From positions 1,655,501-1,719,500 of the forward strand of contig JACKIH010000003.1 of assembly GCA_020638575.1 (NCBI GenBank): DNA of 64,000 bases. Direction: 5' to 3'. This document shows positions 1-7,888 of this stretch, piece after piece (position 1 is the stretch's first letter; each line of letters opens with the position of its first letter). The translations under genes were made by a program, and so were the position numbers. Under the pieces are notes generated by a model. It worked only from the letters and a program-made list of their open reading frames with translations, was not told the origin of the DNA and did not search any database. Source of the stretch: Rhodospirillaceae bacterium (lineage in GTDB: Bacteria; Pseudomonadota; Alphaproteobacteria; DSM-16000; Inquilinaceae).

Positions 1-90
1 TGACGCCATCGGGCGGGCCTTGGCAATCCTTCAGCACGCGCGGCCGATGCCCGGTGGCCTTCCGTCGCGGGCAAGACTAGATAAGGGGGC

Positions 91-723
91 ATGTCCGCGC
101 CCGTTGCCCTGCCGCCCATCCCCGACGAACCGCCGCCGCCCTCCCCCAGCTTCTTGGCACTCGCCGAGCGCCGGCCGCTGTGGGTGTTCGGCTACGGTTC
201 GCTGATGTGGGATCCCGGCTTTCCCAGCGAGGAAAGCGCATCGGGCCGGCTGCACGGCTACCACCGGCGCTTCTGCATCTACTCCCACCACTACCGCGGC
301 ACCCCCGAACGACCCGGCCTGGTGCTGGGGCTCGACCGCGGCGGCTCGTGCCGCGGCATGGCTTACCGCGTTGCCCCGGAAAGCGCCCTGGAGGTGCTGG
401 GCTACCTGTGGCACCGGGAGATGATCACGGCGGTCTACCGGCCGTGCCTCGGGCGCGTCTACCTGGCCGACGGCCGCACGGTGGAGGCGCTCGCCTTCGT
501 TGCCGATCCGCGCCACCCGCAATACCACGCCGGGCGCTGCGTCAACGTGGCGGCGGCGATGATCCGCGAGGGCCGGGGCAAGCGCGGCCCCAACCGCGAC
601 TACCTGCTCAACACCCTCGCCCACCTGGAGGCGCTGGGCATCCATGACGACGGGTTGCGCCGGGTGCTGCTGGCGCTGGATGGCTTGCCGCAGCCGGCCG
701 AGGCAGGCACGCCGCCGACATAG
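91..723 (+). CDS. ChaC-like gamma-glutamylcyclotransferase
   Basis: A 210-residue cytosolic protein of the ChaC family, which cleaves glutathione to 5-oxoproline and Cys-Gly. The N-terminal substrate-loop motif VFGYGSLMWDP is at about residues 31-41. It is followed by typical ChaC features: the HGYHRRFCIYS segment, the RGTPERPGLVLGL segment and a conserved acidic position near YLWHREM. A G-rich Shine-Dalgarno-like run lies unusually close to the ATG (positions 83-89). The gene stands alone, convergent with nrdJ. The family call is firm; glutathione specificity is inferred. Confidence 0.88.
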   Translation: MSAPVALPPIPDEPPPPSPSFLALAERRPLWVFGYGSLMWDPGFPSEESASGRLHGYHRRFCIYSHHYRGTPERPGLVLGLDRGGSCRGMAYRVAPESALEVLGYLWHREMITAVYRPCLGRVYLADGRTVEALAFVADPRHPQYHAGRCVNVAAAMIREGRGKRGPNRDYLLNTLAHLEALGIHDDGLRRVLLALDGLPQPAEAGTPPT

Positions 724-802
724 GATCCGGCCCGGCTTGCCGCACCCGGCCCTTTCCCGCACCGCTACCCGATCCCCCACCATGGCTTGGGTGACCGGGC
801 GG

Positions 803-865
803 GGGCAAGGACGGTGACGAGGGGCAGGGGCAGGGACGGTGACGAGGGACGGGGACGAGGGCCGG
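803..865. repeat. short direct repeat between chaC and nrdJ
   Basis: The 170-bp gap between two convergent genes contains a purine-rich stretch in which GACGGTGACGAGGG occurs twice, at 810-823 and 835-848. No clear hairpin terminator with a T-tract was seen. Function unknown; it may be replication slippage. Confidence 0.4.
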
Positions 866-893
866 AACCGACTGCGCGCGAGCCAAGACCACC

Positions 894-3182
894 TCAGGCG
901 CAGCGCGAATAGCCGCAGGTGAGGCAGAGGTCGCAGTTTTCCGAGCGCACCAGCCCCGGCATGCCGCAGCGCGGGCAGCCGCGGTGCGGCCGCGTCTCGA
1001 CCATCGGCGGATCGGCGCGCGCGTCCACCGGGGCGGGCAGGAAGCCGATGGAGATCATGTGCCGCTCGATCACCTGGCCGATGGCCGCCAGCAGCGAGGG
1101 CACGTAGCGCCCGCCCATCCAGTGGCCGCCGCGCGGATCGAACACCGCTTTCAGCTCCTCCACCACGAAGGCGACGTCGCCGCCGCGCCGGAAAACGGCG
1201 GAGATCATCCGCGTCAGCGCCACCGTCCAGGCATAGTGCTCCATGTTCTTGGAGTTGATGAACACCTCGAAGGGGCGGTGGCGCACCTCGCCGCTGGGCA
1301 TTTCCTGGACGACGTCGTTCACCGTCACGTAGATGGCGTGGTCGCTGTCCGGCCAGCGCAGCTTGTAGGTGCGGCCGGCCAGCTCCTCCGGCCGCGCCAG
1401 CGGTTCGGAGATGTAGACGACCTGGGCATCCGCATCCTCCCCCGCGGCGACCGGCACCGGCTTCGGTCCCTGCCCCGGCGCGGCGGGCGCCGCCGCAGCC
1501 TCCAGCACCGCGCCCGTTACCGGGTTGGGCCGGTAGGTGGTGCAGCCCTTGCAGCCCAGGCGGTGGGCATCGCGGTAGACCGACTTGAAGGCCCCGAAGT
1601 CCAGCTCCTCCGGGCAGTTGATGGTCTTGGAGATGGAGCTGTCGACAAAGGGCTGACAGGCCGCCTGGATCGCCAGGTGGTCGGCCGGCGCCAGCGCCGC
1701 GGTTTCCACGAAGGCCGCGGGCAGGGCGGCGTCGGCGCCGAAGCGGTCCCGGAATTCGCGGTGGGCGTAGTCCTCCACCTCCTCGGTCCGCCGCGTGCCG
1801 TCGGCCTGCATCACCGTACGGCGGTAGCCGAGCGCGAACACCGGTTCCACGCCGGACGAGACATTGCCGGCAAGCAGCGAGATCGTGCCGGTGGGCGCGA
1901 TGGAGGTGAGCAGCCCGTTGCGGATGCCGTGCTGTGCGATGCCGTCGCGCACGGCGGCGTCCAGGTCGGCCACCATGGGCCGCTCCAGATAGGCCGCGGC
2001 GTCGAACAGCGGGAAGGCACCCTTCTCCCGCGCCAAGTCCACCGAGGCGGCGTAGGCGGCATCGCGCAGGGTGCGCAGCCAGCACTGGGTCAGTTCGACG
2101 GACCGCGGGCTGCCGTAGCGCACGCCGCACAGGATCAGCGCGTCTGCCAACCCGGTAACGCCGAGGCCGATCCGCCGCTTGGCCTGGGCCTCGTGGCGCT
2201 GCTCGGCCAGCGGGAAGCCGGAGATGTCGATGACGTTGTCGAGCAGGCGCACGGCGGTAGCGACCACGCCGCGCAGCGCCTCCAGGTTCAGCGTGGCGGC
2301 TTCGCTGAAGGGCTGGTCGACGAAGCGCGGCAGGTTGACCGAGCCCAGAAGGCAGGCGCCATAGGGCGGCAGCGGCTGCTCGCCGCAGGGGTTGGTGGCG
2401 AAGATCTCCTCGCAATAGGCCAGGTTGTTGGCCTGGTTGATGCGGTCGATGAAGATGACGCCGGGTTCCGCCACCTCGTAGGTGGCGTGCATGATGCGCT
2501 CCCACAGCGCGCGCGCATCCACCGTGCGGTAGACCCGCCCGTCGAAGGTCAGCTCCCATGGCCGGCCGGCCTCCACCGCCGCCAGGAAGGCATCGCTCAC
2601 CAGCACCGACAGGTTGAACATGCGCAAGCGCTGGGGGTCGCGCTTGGCGTCCACGAAGGCTTCGATGTCGGGGTGGTCGCAGCGCAGGGTGGCCATCATG
2701 GCACCGCGGCGCGAGCCCGCACTCATGATGGTGCGGCACATGGCGTCCCACACATCCATGAAGCTGAGCGGCCCCGAGGCATCCGCCCCGACGCCGTGCA
2801 CCGGCGCCCCCTTTGGCCTGAGCGTGGAGAAGTCGTAGCCGATGCCGCCGCCCTGCTGCAGCGTCAGCGCCGCTTCCTTCAGCGCCTGGAAGATGCCCTC
2901 CATGCTGTCGGGGATGCGGCCCATGACGAAGCAGTTGAACAAGGTGACCTGGCGGCCGGTGCCGGCCCCCGCCAGGATGCGGCCGGCCGGCAGGAAGCGG
3001 AAATCGGCAAGGGCGTCGTAGAAGCGCTCCGCCCAGCCGTCGGCATCGGCCTCCACCGACGCGGCGGCGCGGGCGACGCGGCGCCAGGTGTCCTCGATGC
3101 TGGCGTCGAGCGGCCGGCCGTCCTCGCCGCGCGGCCGGTACTTCATGTCCCAGATCTGCCGGGCGATGCCGGTGAGCGTCAT
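894..3182 (-). CDS. nrdJ: adenosylcobalamin-dependent (class II) ribonucleotide reductase
   Basis: Reduces ribonucleotides to deoxyribonucleotides using a B12-generated thiyl radical, supplying dNTPs without needing oxygen. The protein is about 762 residues from the ATG at 3182. The barrel signature NPCGEQPLPPYGACLLGSVN is present, as are TGxADxL-like and SIAPTGTISLLAGN segments. The C-terminus carries a Cys-rich zinc-ribbon tail (CPRCGMPG ... CDLCLTCGYSRC), probably the redox shuttle. An in-frame start at 3239 would add 19 residues of low-complexity CATRATRA-type sequence from a repeated GCGCGTGGC tract, so 3182 is preferred because MTLTGIARQIWDMKY matches the family start. A LexA-type box lies about 130 bp upstream. 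Confidence 0.93.
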   Translation of the reverse strand: MTLTGIARQIWDMKYRPRGEDGRPLDASIEDTWRRVARAAASVEADADGWAERFYDALADFRFLPAGRILAGAGTGRQVTLFNCFVMGRIPDSMEGIFQALKEAALTLQQGGGIGYDFSTLRPKGAPVHGVGADASGPLSFMDVWDAMCRTIMSAGSRRGAMMATLRCDHPDIEAFVDAKRDPQRLRMFNLSVLVSDAFLAAVEAGRPWELTFDGRVYRTVDARALWERIMHATYEVAEPGVIFIDRINQANNLAYCEEIFATNPCGEQPLPPYGACLLGSVNLPRFVDQPFSEAATLNLEALRGVVATAVRLLDNVIDISGFPLAEQRHEAQAKRRIGLGVTGLADALILCGVRYGSPRSVELTQCWLRTLRDAAYAASVDLAREKGAFPLFDAAAYLERPMVADLDAAVRDGIAQHGIRNGLLTSIAPTGTISLLAGNVSSGVEPVFALGYRRTVMQADGTRRTEEVEDYAHREFRDRFGADAALPAAFVETAALAPADHLAIQAACQPFVDSSISKTINCPEELDFGAFKSVYRDAHRLGCKGCTTYRPNPVTGAVLEAAAAPAAPGQGPKPVPVAAGEDADAQVVYISEPLARPEELAGRTYKLRWPDSDHAIYVTVNDVVQEMPSGEVRHRPFEVFINSKNMEHYAWTVALTRMISAVFRRGGDVAFVVEELKAVFDPRGGHWMGGRYVPSLLAAIGQVIERHMISIGFLPAPVDARADPPMVETRPHRGCPRCGMPGLVRSENCDLCLTCGYSRCA

Positions 3183-3274
3183 GTCGGACCGTCCGTTGCC
3201 GCAACTGGCGCGCGTGGCGCGCGTGGCGCAAAGCCACACCCCGGCGGGCCGCCACCGGCCTGCCGCACCCTCAG

Positions 3275-3324
3275 AAGGTAGGCCGTGGAGCGCGCGAGGT
3301 CAATCTTTTGTTCTTTATATGTTC
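3275..3324 (-). promoter_or_regulatory. LexA/SOS-type box and possible promoter of nrdJ
   Basis: GTTC-TTTATAT-GTTC at 3310-3324 exactly matches the direct-repeat LexA operator known from alphaproteobacteria (GTTC-N7-GTTC). Reading leftward, a -35-like TTGACC lies just downstream (3303-3298). A weak TACCTT follows at 3280-3275 after 17 bp, so the box would abut the -35 element. Operator match is seen; control of nrdJ by LexA is inferred. Confidence 0.6.
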
Positions 3325-3349
3325 GCTTCCGGACGGGGCCTCTGCCGTC

Positions 3350-4075
3350 TCAGGCGTCCGGCACGCCGGGGGCCGTCAGCAGCCGCGTGCTCGCCGTCTC
3401 CAGCGCCGCTTCCAAGCGCTCCATGAACGCCTTGCGGTCGAGCCCCGGCGGAATTACGGGGCAGATCTCCACCGTCACCGTGCCCGCCTTCTTCACGAAG
3501 GAATGGCGCGGCCAGAACAGCCCGGAGTTGAGCGCCACCGGCACCACCGGCAGGCCGAGCGCGCTGTAGAGGGCGGCCACGCCGGGGTGGTAGGGCGCAT
3601 GGGCGCCGGGGGCGATGCGCGTGCCCTGGGGGAAGATGACGATGGGCCGGCCTTCCTGGGCGCGGGCGTTGGCCTGGCGCACCATGGAGGTGAGCGCCTT
3701 CGAGCGCGCGGTGCGTTCGATGGAGATCATCTTGGCCCGCGCCATGAACCAGCCCCAGACGGGGATGCGGTTCAGTTCCTGCTTATAGACCACCGCGGGG
3801 TCGCGGAAGATGAGCTGGAGCTTCTGGGTTTCCCAGGTCGACTGGTGCTTGCACGCCACCACATAGGGCAGGTCGGGCAGGTTTTCCTGCCCCACCACGC
3901 GGTAGCGCAGGCCGAGGACCACGCGCTCCAGCACGTCCACGGTGCCGAGATACCAGCGCATCAGCGCCACCATCTGCGGGCGCGGCAGCAGCAGCGACCA
4001 CATCATGATGATGCACAGGAAGCCGGTCCACGCGAGGAAGACGGCGTTGTAGAGCGCCGAGCGCAGCCAGGTCAT
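3350..4075 (-). CDS. plsC: 1-acyl-sn-glycerol-3-phosphate acyltransferase
   Basis: Transfers an acyl chain to lysophosphatidate to make phosphatidate at the inner membrane. The 241-residue protein starts with a hydrophobic segment (residues 10-30). The acyltransferase motif I is ACKHQSTWETQ, with His and Gln in place of the usual NHQS-x-D form, as in many alphaproteobacterial PlsC proteins. The later block is FPQGTRIAPG, equivalent to FPEGTR with Gln replacing Glu. The start overlaps the ydcF stop by 4 bp (ATGA), so translation is probably coupled. The order ftsE-ftsX-ydcF-plsC is common in alphaproteobacteria. Confidence 0.9.
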   Translation of the reverse strand: MTWLRSALYNAVFLAWTGFLCIIMMWSLLLPRPQMVALMRWYLGTVDVLERVVLGLRYRVVGQENLPDLPYVVACKHQSTWETQKLQLIFRDPAVVYKQELNRIPVWGWFMARAKMISIERTARSKALTSMVRQANARAQEGRPIVIFPQGTRIAPGAHAPYHPGVAALYSALGLPVVPVALNSGLFWPRHSFVKKAGTVTVEICPVIPPGLDRKAFMERLEAALETASTRLLTAPGVPDA

Positions 4076-4803
4076 GCGGCAAGTCCCGTCCACAGCCAGT
4101 CCGCCTGGATGCGCACCCAGGTCAGCACGAACTTGTTGTACTCCACGAACATCAGCTCTGCGGTGCCGGGCCACGCCCACCAGTGGTCCATATGCACCGC
4201 AGCGGCGGATACCGGGTGGGGCACGATGGTGGCCCACGGCATGGCGGCGTGGAATTCCAGCAGGCTGCGCAGCATGTGGTAGTCCGAGGTGACGAGGCGG
4301 ATCGACCGGACGCCGTTGGCCGCGGCCCAATCCGCCGTTTCCGCGGCGTTGCCGGCGGTGTCGCGGGCGGCGTGGCCAACCTCGATGGTGTGGCCGCCGA
4401 CCGCCGCGGGGTCGCTGCCGACTTGCGACAGCAGGTCGGCGGTCTCCACGCCGGGGTGCACGCCGGTCACGAACAGCCGGTCGGCCAGGTTCCCGCGCAG
4501 CAGCGCCAGGGCGGTGTCGAAGCGTTCGCTGCCGCCGGTGGGCACCACGATGGCATCGGTCACCGCGCCCGGATCGGCGGTCAGTCCCGCGGACCTGTGG
4601 GCGAACAGGAGGAAGCCGCTGCCGTAGGCGATGAGGATCAGCGCCAGCACCGCCGCCACCCGGCGTCGCGACCGACAAACGGGAGAGGCTGCCGGCGGGG
4701 CTGCCGGCGGGGCTGCCGGTTCCGGAGCTGCCGGTTCCGGAGCTGCCGGTTCCGGAGCCGCGGGCGCGCCGGATCCCTGGTCTTCAGTGTTGCCGTCCGC
4801 CAT
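4072..4803 (-). CDS. YdcF-like DUF218 membrane protein
   Basis: A 243-residue protein with a Pro/Ala/Glu-rich cytoplasmic N-terminus containing APEPA repeats (about residues 10-35). One membrane segment (VAAVLALILIAYGSGFLLFA) follows. The rest is a DUF218 domain: DAIVVPTGGSERFDTAL, LFVTGVHPGV, and SIRLVTSDYHMLRSLLEF near the end. DUF218 proteins such as SanA and YdcF are linked to envelope integrity, but the reaction is not established. It lies between ftsX and plsC in one leftward operon, 57 bp after ftsX and overlapping plsC by 4 bp. An upstream in-frame start would add 71 low-complexity residues and is not used. Confidence 0.85.
   Translation of the reverse strand: MADGNTEDQGSGAPAAPEPAAPEPAAPEPAAPPAAPPAASPVCRSRRRVAAVLALILIAYGSGFLLFAHRSAGLTADPGAVTDAIVVPTGGSERFDTALALLRGNLADRLFVTGVHPGVETADLLSQVGSDPAAVGGHTIEVGHAARDTAGNAAETADWAAANGVRSIRLVTSDYHMLRSLLEFHAAMPWATIVPHPVSAAAVHMDHWWAWPGTAELMFVEYNKFVLTWVRIQADWLWTGLAA
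4687..4759. repeat. 15-bp and 12-bp tandem repeats inside ydcF
   Basis: GCTGCCGGTTCCGGA occurs three times in tandem, preceded by GCTGCCGGCGGG-type copies. The array encodes the AAPEP/PPAA linker before the membrane segment and could vary by slippage without changing frame. Confidence 0.75.
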
Positions 4804-4859
4804 CGGCCTGCCTTGGGTAAACCCCGGTTCCTGGGTCGGCCGGCGGCGTGCCCGCCCGC

Positions 4860-5735
4860 TCACGTCAGGCGCCGAAGCGCCAGCAGGACTGTAAGGCGCG
4901 CCGTGACCATGGCCAAGAGCGCGGTCCCCACCGGCACCAGGGCGAGCGGCCACCACGCCCAGGCGGGCAGCGCGAACTGGTCCACCAGCAGCGGGTCGAC
5001 GCGGCCGAGCGACCACGCCACCGCCAGCCCGGTGGCCGCCGCCAGCCCCACGCCCACCAGACCGCCCAGGCCGGCCTGGCGCAGGGCAGCACGCTGGAAG
5101 GCCCCGGCAACGAAGCGGTCTTCGGCACCCATCACGTGCAGCAGCTCAACCACCGATCGCCAGGCGGTGAAGTTGGCCGCCGACACCGCGATCACCGTGG
5201 CCACCGCGGCCGCCACCGCCAGGGCGAGCACGCCGAGAGCCGCCAGCTCGATCACGTCGACCAGGCCGCGCAGCTCCTCCAGCCAGGCCTCCGCGCGAAT
5301 CGGTTCGGCCTCGGGCACGGCTTGCAGCAGCGCCTGCACCGCCGCCTCGCCCTCGCCGGCGCCGGGCACCAAGCGGATATCCAGCAAGATCGGCAAGGGA
5401 AACGCCGAAAGGTCGACGGCATCGCCCACCCAGTCCTGCAGCATGCGGTCGGCGCGCTCCGCGGTGATCACCTCCGCCGACGCCACATCGGGATGGGCGC
5501 CCAGCGCCGCCAGGGCGGCACTCACCCGCGCTTGCGTCGTTGGGATATCGGCGGCGGCCGGGATCTCCACCGTCAGCACGCCGTCCATGCCGGCCCGCCA
5601 GTCCGCCACCAGCCCCTGCACCACCAGGAAGCCAGCCAGCGCCAGGGTGGCGATATAGGCCATGGGGGCCAGGATCACCGGCATCAACCGGTTGGGGCCG
5701 GAGCGGCCGAGCGGCAGGGGGCGGACGCGCCTCAT
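4860..5735 (-). CDS. ftsX: cell-division ABC transporter permease FtsX
   Basis: Membrane subunit of the FtsEX complex, which couples ATP hydrolysis to activation of septal peptidoglycan hydrolysis. It has 291 residues. One N-terminal membrane segment (APMAYIATLALAGFLVV) is followed by a periplasmic domain containing RVSAALAALGAHPDVASAEVI. Three C-terminal membrane segments then surround the ELLHVMGAEDRFVAGAFQRAA coupling region typical of FtsX. The ATG overlaps the ftsE stop (ATGA), which fixes this start against a longer open frame. Confidence 0.92.
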   Translation of the reverse strand: MRRVRPLPLGRSGPNRLMPVILAPMAYIATLALAGFLVVQGLVADWRAGMDGVLTVEIPAAADIPTTQARVSAALAALGAHPDVASAEVITAERADRMLQDWVGDAVDLSAFPLPILLDIRLVPGAGEGEAAVQALLQAVPEAEPIRAEAWLEELRGLVDVIELAALGVLALAVAAAVATVIAVSAANFTAWRSVVELLHVMGAEDRFVAGAFQRAALRQAGLGGLVGVGLAAATGLAVAWSLGRVDPLLVDQFALPAWAWWPLALVPVGTALLAMVTARLTVLLALRRLT

Positions 5736-6469
5736 GGTGCGCTCCCTTCCAGGCCTTCCAGTCCCGCGACCCGCGCTCCGGGGTCCGTCACCCGGCCGTG
5801 GTCGAGCATCAGCACGTCGTGCGGCGTGCGGCGGATCAGGTCCTCGCTGTGGGTGGCGACGATCACCGTGGTGCCAATGGCGTTCATCTGCTCGAACAGA
5901 TGCACGAGGCGGCGGCCGATGGCGTCGTCGACGCTGCCGGTGGGCTCGTCGGCCACCAGGATTTCCGGGTTCAAGATGACCGCGCGGGCGATCGCCACGC
6001 GCTGCTGCTCGCCGCCCGAAAGCGTGGACGGCTTGGCGTCCATGCGCTTGCCCAAGCCGACCCATTCCAGCAGTTCGCGCACATGGGCTTCGTTGCGGTG
6101 CGACTCGATCCCCGCCAGGTGCAGCGGCAGCAGCACGTTTTCGATGGCCGTCAGGTGGCCGATCAGGCGGAAGTCCTGGAACACCACGCCGATCCTGCGG
6201 CGCAGCCCCGGCAGCGCCGAGCGGCGGATGCGCCGAACATCGGTGCCGAACAGGCGCACCTCGCCGCGCGACGGCAGCCGGCCGAGGGAGAGCAGCCGCA
6301 GCAGCGACGACTTGCCGGCACCGCTCGGGCCCTTGATGTAGCGGAAGGCGCCCCGGTCGATGCGGAACGTCACGTCCTGCAGCACCTCCGGCCCCATGCC
6401 GTAGCGCAAGCCGACATTCGAGAATTCGATGATGGGCTCCAACGGGAACTGTCTCGTTCGGAAGTGCAA
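5732..6469 (-). CDS. ftsE: cell-division ABC transporter ATPase FtsE
   Basis: ATPase partner of FtsX. In 245 residues it has Walker A GPSGAGKS (47-54), Q-loop VVFQDFRL, signature LSGGEQQRV (150-158), Walker B ILVADEP (170-176) and a switch His in VATHSED. The family start usually lies near IIEFSNVGLRYG, so the first 12 residues may be an extension. First gene of the leftward ftsE-ftsX-ydcF-plsC operon, divergent from the zinc-finger gene at 6583, with 113 bp between them for two promoters. Confidence 0.94.
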   Translation of the reverse strand: MHFRTRQFPLEPIIEFSNVGLRYGMGPEVLQDVTFRIDRGAFRYIKGPSGAGKSSLLRLLSLGRLPSRGEVRLFGTDVRRIRRSALPGLRRRIGVVFQDFRLIGHLTAIENVLLPLHLAGIESHRNEAHVRELLEWVGLGKRMDAKPSTLSGGEQQRVAIARAVILNPEILVADEPTGSVDDAIGRRLVHLFEQMNAIGTTVIVATHSEDLIRRTPHDVLMLDHGRVTDPGARVAGLEGLEGSAP

Positions 6470-6582
6470 CGTCCCTTCGGGTTTTAGACCAAGGGTTTCG
6501 CTTGTGCGATTCCTAGGATAGCTGCACCTTAGGCCGCGTGGCGAGAAGCCCGAAACCTGCGCGGAGCCCGCGGTCGGACGCG

Positions 6583-7335
6583 ATGATCATTACCTGTGGG
6601 TCTTGCGGCACGAAGTACAGCGTGGCCGAGGTTGCACTACAGCCGAACGGCCGCCGCGTCCGGTGCAGCAACTGCGGTGCGTCCTGGCACCAGCCGCCCC
6701 CATCCCCGCCCCTTGCCCCGGCACCGCCGCCGGTGCGCGACTCCGCGGTGATGGCGGAACCGCCGCCGCCCCTGCCGCCGCGGCCCGACGACTCGGAGCT
6801 GCCGGAGGACGCGCCGTCGCTGCGGCCGACTCGGTCGCGGCCCGGTCCGGCCAGCGGCCTGCCCGCGGTGCGCCCCGCCCCCGGCCGCATCGCCGCCGCC
6901 TGGCTTCTGGTGCTGCTGCTGATCGGTGGCACCGGGGCCGCCGCCTACGTCGGCCGCGACGAGGTGGTGCGCCTGTGGCCTCCGGCCTATCAGCTCTACC
7001 ACGTGCTCGGCGTGCCGGTGGAGGTGCCGCTGACGGTGCGCTACGTGCCCGCCGCCGGGTTCGACATTGTCGACGTGGTGCCGCGCTTCCAGGAGGACGG
7101 CGGCACCGTCACCCTGGAGGTGAGCGGCGTCATCACCAACACCACGGGCGAGGCGCTGGCGCTGCCGCCGCTGGTCATCACGGTGCTGGATGCCGCGGGC
7201 GATGCGCTGGACAGCGAGGTCGCCACCCTGTCGGCCGCCGAGGTCGAAGCCGGCGGGGCCGTGCCCTTCGCCATTCCGCTGCCGGTGCCGAGCCTCCAGG
7301 CCGCCCGGCTGGAGCTGACCCTCCGTGCCTCCTAG
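6583..7335 (+). CDS. zinc-ribbon (MJ0042-type) and DUF3426 membrane protein
   Basis: A 250-residue protein. The N-terminal zinc ribbon (MIITCGSCGTKYSV...VRCSNCGASW) has cysteines C5, C8, C28 and C31. A Pro-rich cytoplasmic linker follows. One membrane segment (WLLVLLLIGGTGAAAYVG, about 107-125) precedes a DUF3426-like beta domain (about 145-250; LEVSGVITNTTGEALALPPL). An upstream in-frame start at 6538 adds 15 non-family residues, so the ATG at 6583 is chosen. Such proteins sit next to ftsE in several alphaproteobacteria; the function is unknown. Confidence 0.85.
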   Translation: MIITCGSCGTKYSVAEVALQPNGRRVRCSNCGASWHQPPPSPPLAPAPPPVRDSAVMAEPPPPLPPRPDDSELPEDAPSLRPTRSRPGPASGLPAVRPAPGRIAAAWLLVLLLIGGTGAAAYVGRDEVVRLWPPAYQLYHVLGVPVEVPLTVRYVPAAGFDIVDVVPRFQEDGGTVTLEVSGVITNTTGEALALPPLVITVLDAAGDALDSEVATLSAAEVEAGGAVPFAIPLPVPSLQAARLELTLRAS

Positions 7336-7395
7336 AGCGTTTCCCGTTCGGTCTGCGCCGGCCCGTCCCAGACGGCGGGGCGGTGGAGCCGCGCC

Positions 7396-7803
7396 ATGCA
7401 CCACAATCCGATGACCCACCGCATCCTCGTCGCCGACGACGAGCGGGCCGTGCGCGAGTTCGTCAGCCGGGCGCTGGAGAACGACGGCTACTTCGTCGAC
7501 TCGGTGGATGACGGGCTGGCGGCCCTGGGCGCGCTGGCGGTGCACCCCTACGACCTGTTGCTGGCCGACATCGTGATGCCGGGGCTCGACGGCGTGGAGC
7601 TGGCGCTGAAGGTGGCCAAGGACTACCCGGACGTCACCATCGTGTTGATGACCGGCTATGCCAGCGAGAAGCAGCGCACCTACGGGCTGGAGAGCCTGAT
7701 CGACGCGGTGGTGTCCAAGCCCTTCTCGCTGCGCCAGATCTGCGAGGTGGTGCGCACCAGCCTGGTGCGGGCGGACGGCCGCGCACCGGGCCAGCCGGCG
7801 TAG
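7396..7803 (+). CDS. cpdR: CpdR-like single-domain response regulator
   Basis: A 135-residue CheY-fold receiver with no output domain. The acidic pocket is in ILVADDERA. The phospho-acceptor is D58 in LLLADIVMPGLDG. The Thr/Ser switch is in IVLMTGYAS, and the conserved Lys is in VSKPFSLRQICEVV. The LLADIVMPG.DG.EL and KPFSLRQIC patterns match CpdR, which in Caulobacter primes ClpXP for cell-cycle proteolysis. The neighbouring ftsEX and zinc-finger genes fit a cell-cycle setting. The ATG at 7411 (MTHRILV) is an alternative start. Confidence 0.8.
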   Translation: MHHNPMTHRILVADDERAVREFVSRALENDGYFVDSVDDGLAALGALAVHPYDLLLADIVMPGLDGVELALKVAKDYPDVTIVLMTGYASEKQRTYGLESLIDAVVSKPFSLRQICEVVRTSLVRADGRAPGQPA

Positions 7804-7888
7804 GCTTTCTTCGCCCTTGGCGGAGCCGGTTTCGGCCGATTCCCCCGCCCGGCCTCGCCCGGCCTTTGGGCCGCCGGGTCGGCCCCGC

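Noticed and set aside
1..90. Tail of a gene at the left edge
   Set aside because: The opening TGA could be a stop codon, but too little sequence is present to support a gene.
31..3255. A 1074-residue frame across chaC and nrdJ on the - strand
   Set aside because: It has Arg/Ala-rich low-complexity sequence, overlaps the recognised genes out of frame and shows no family motifs.
3183..3349. Possible cobalamin riboswitch before nrdJ
   Set aside because: The gap is only 167 bp and no B12-box-like sequence (GCCACTG) or matching stem layout was seen.
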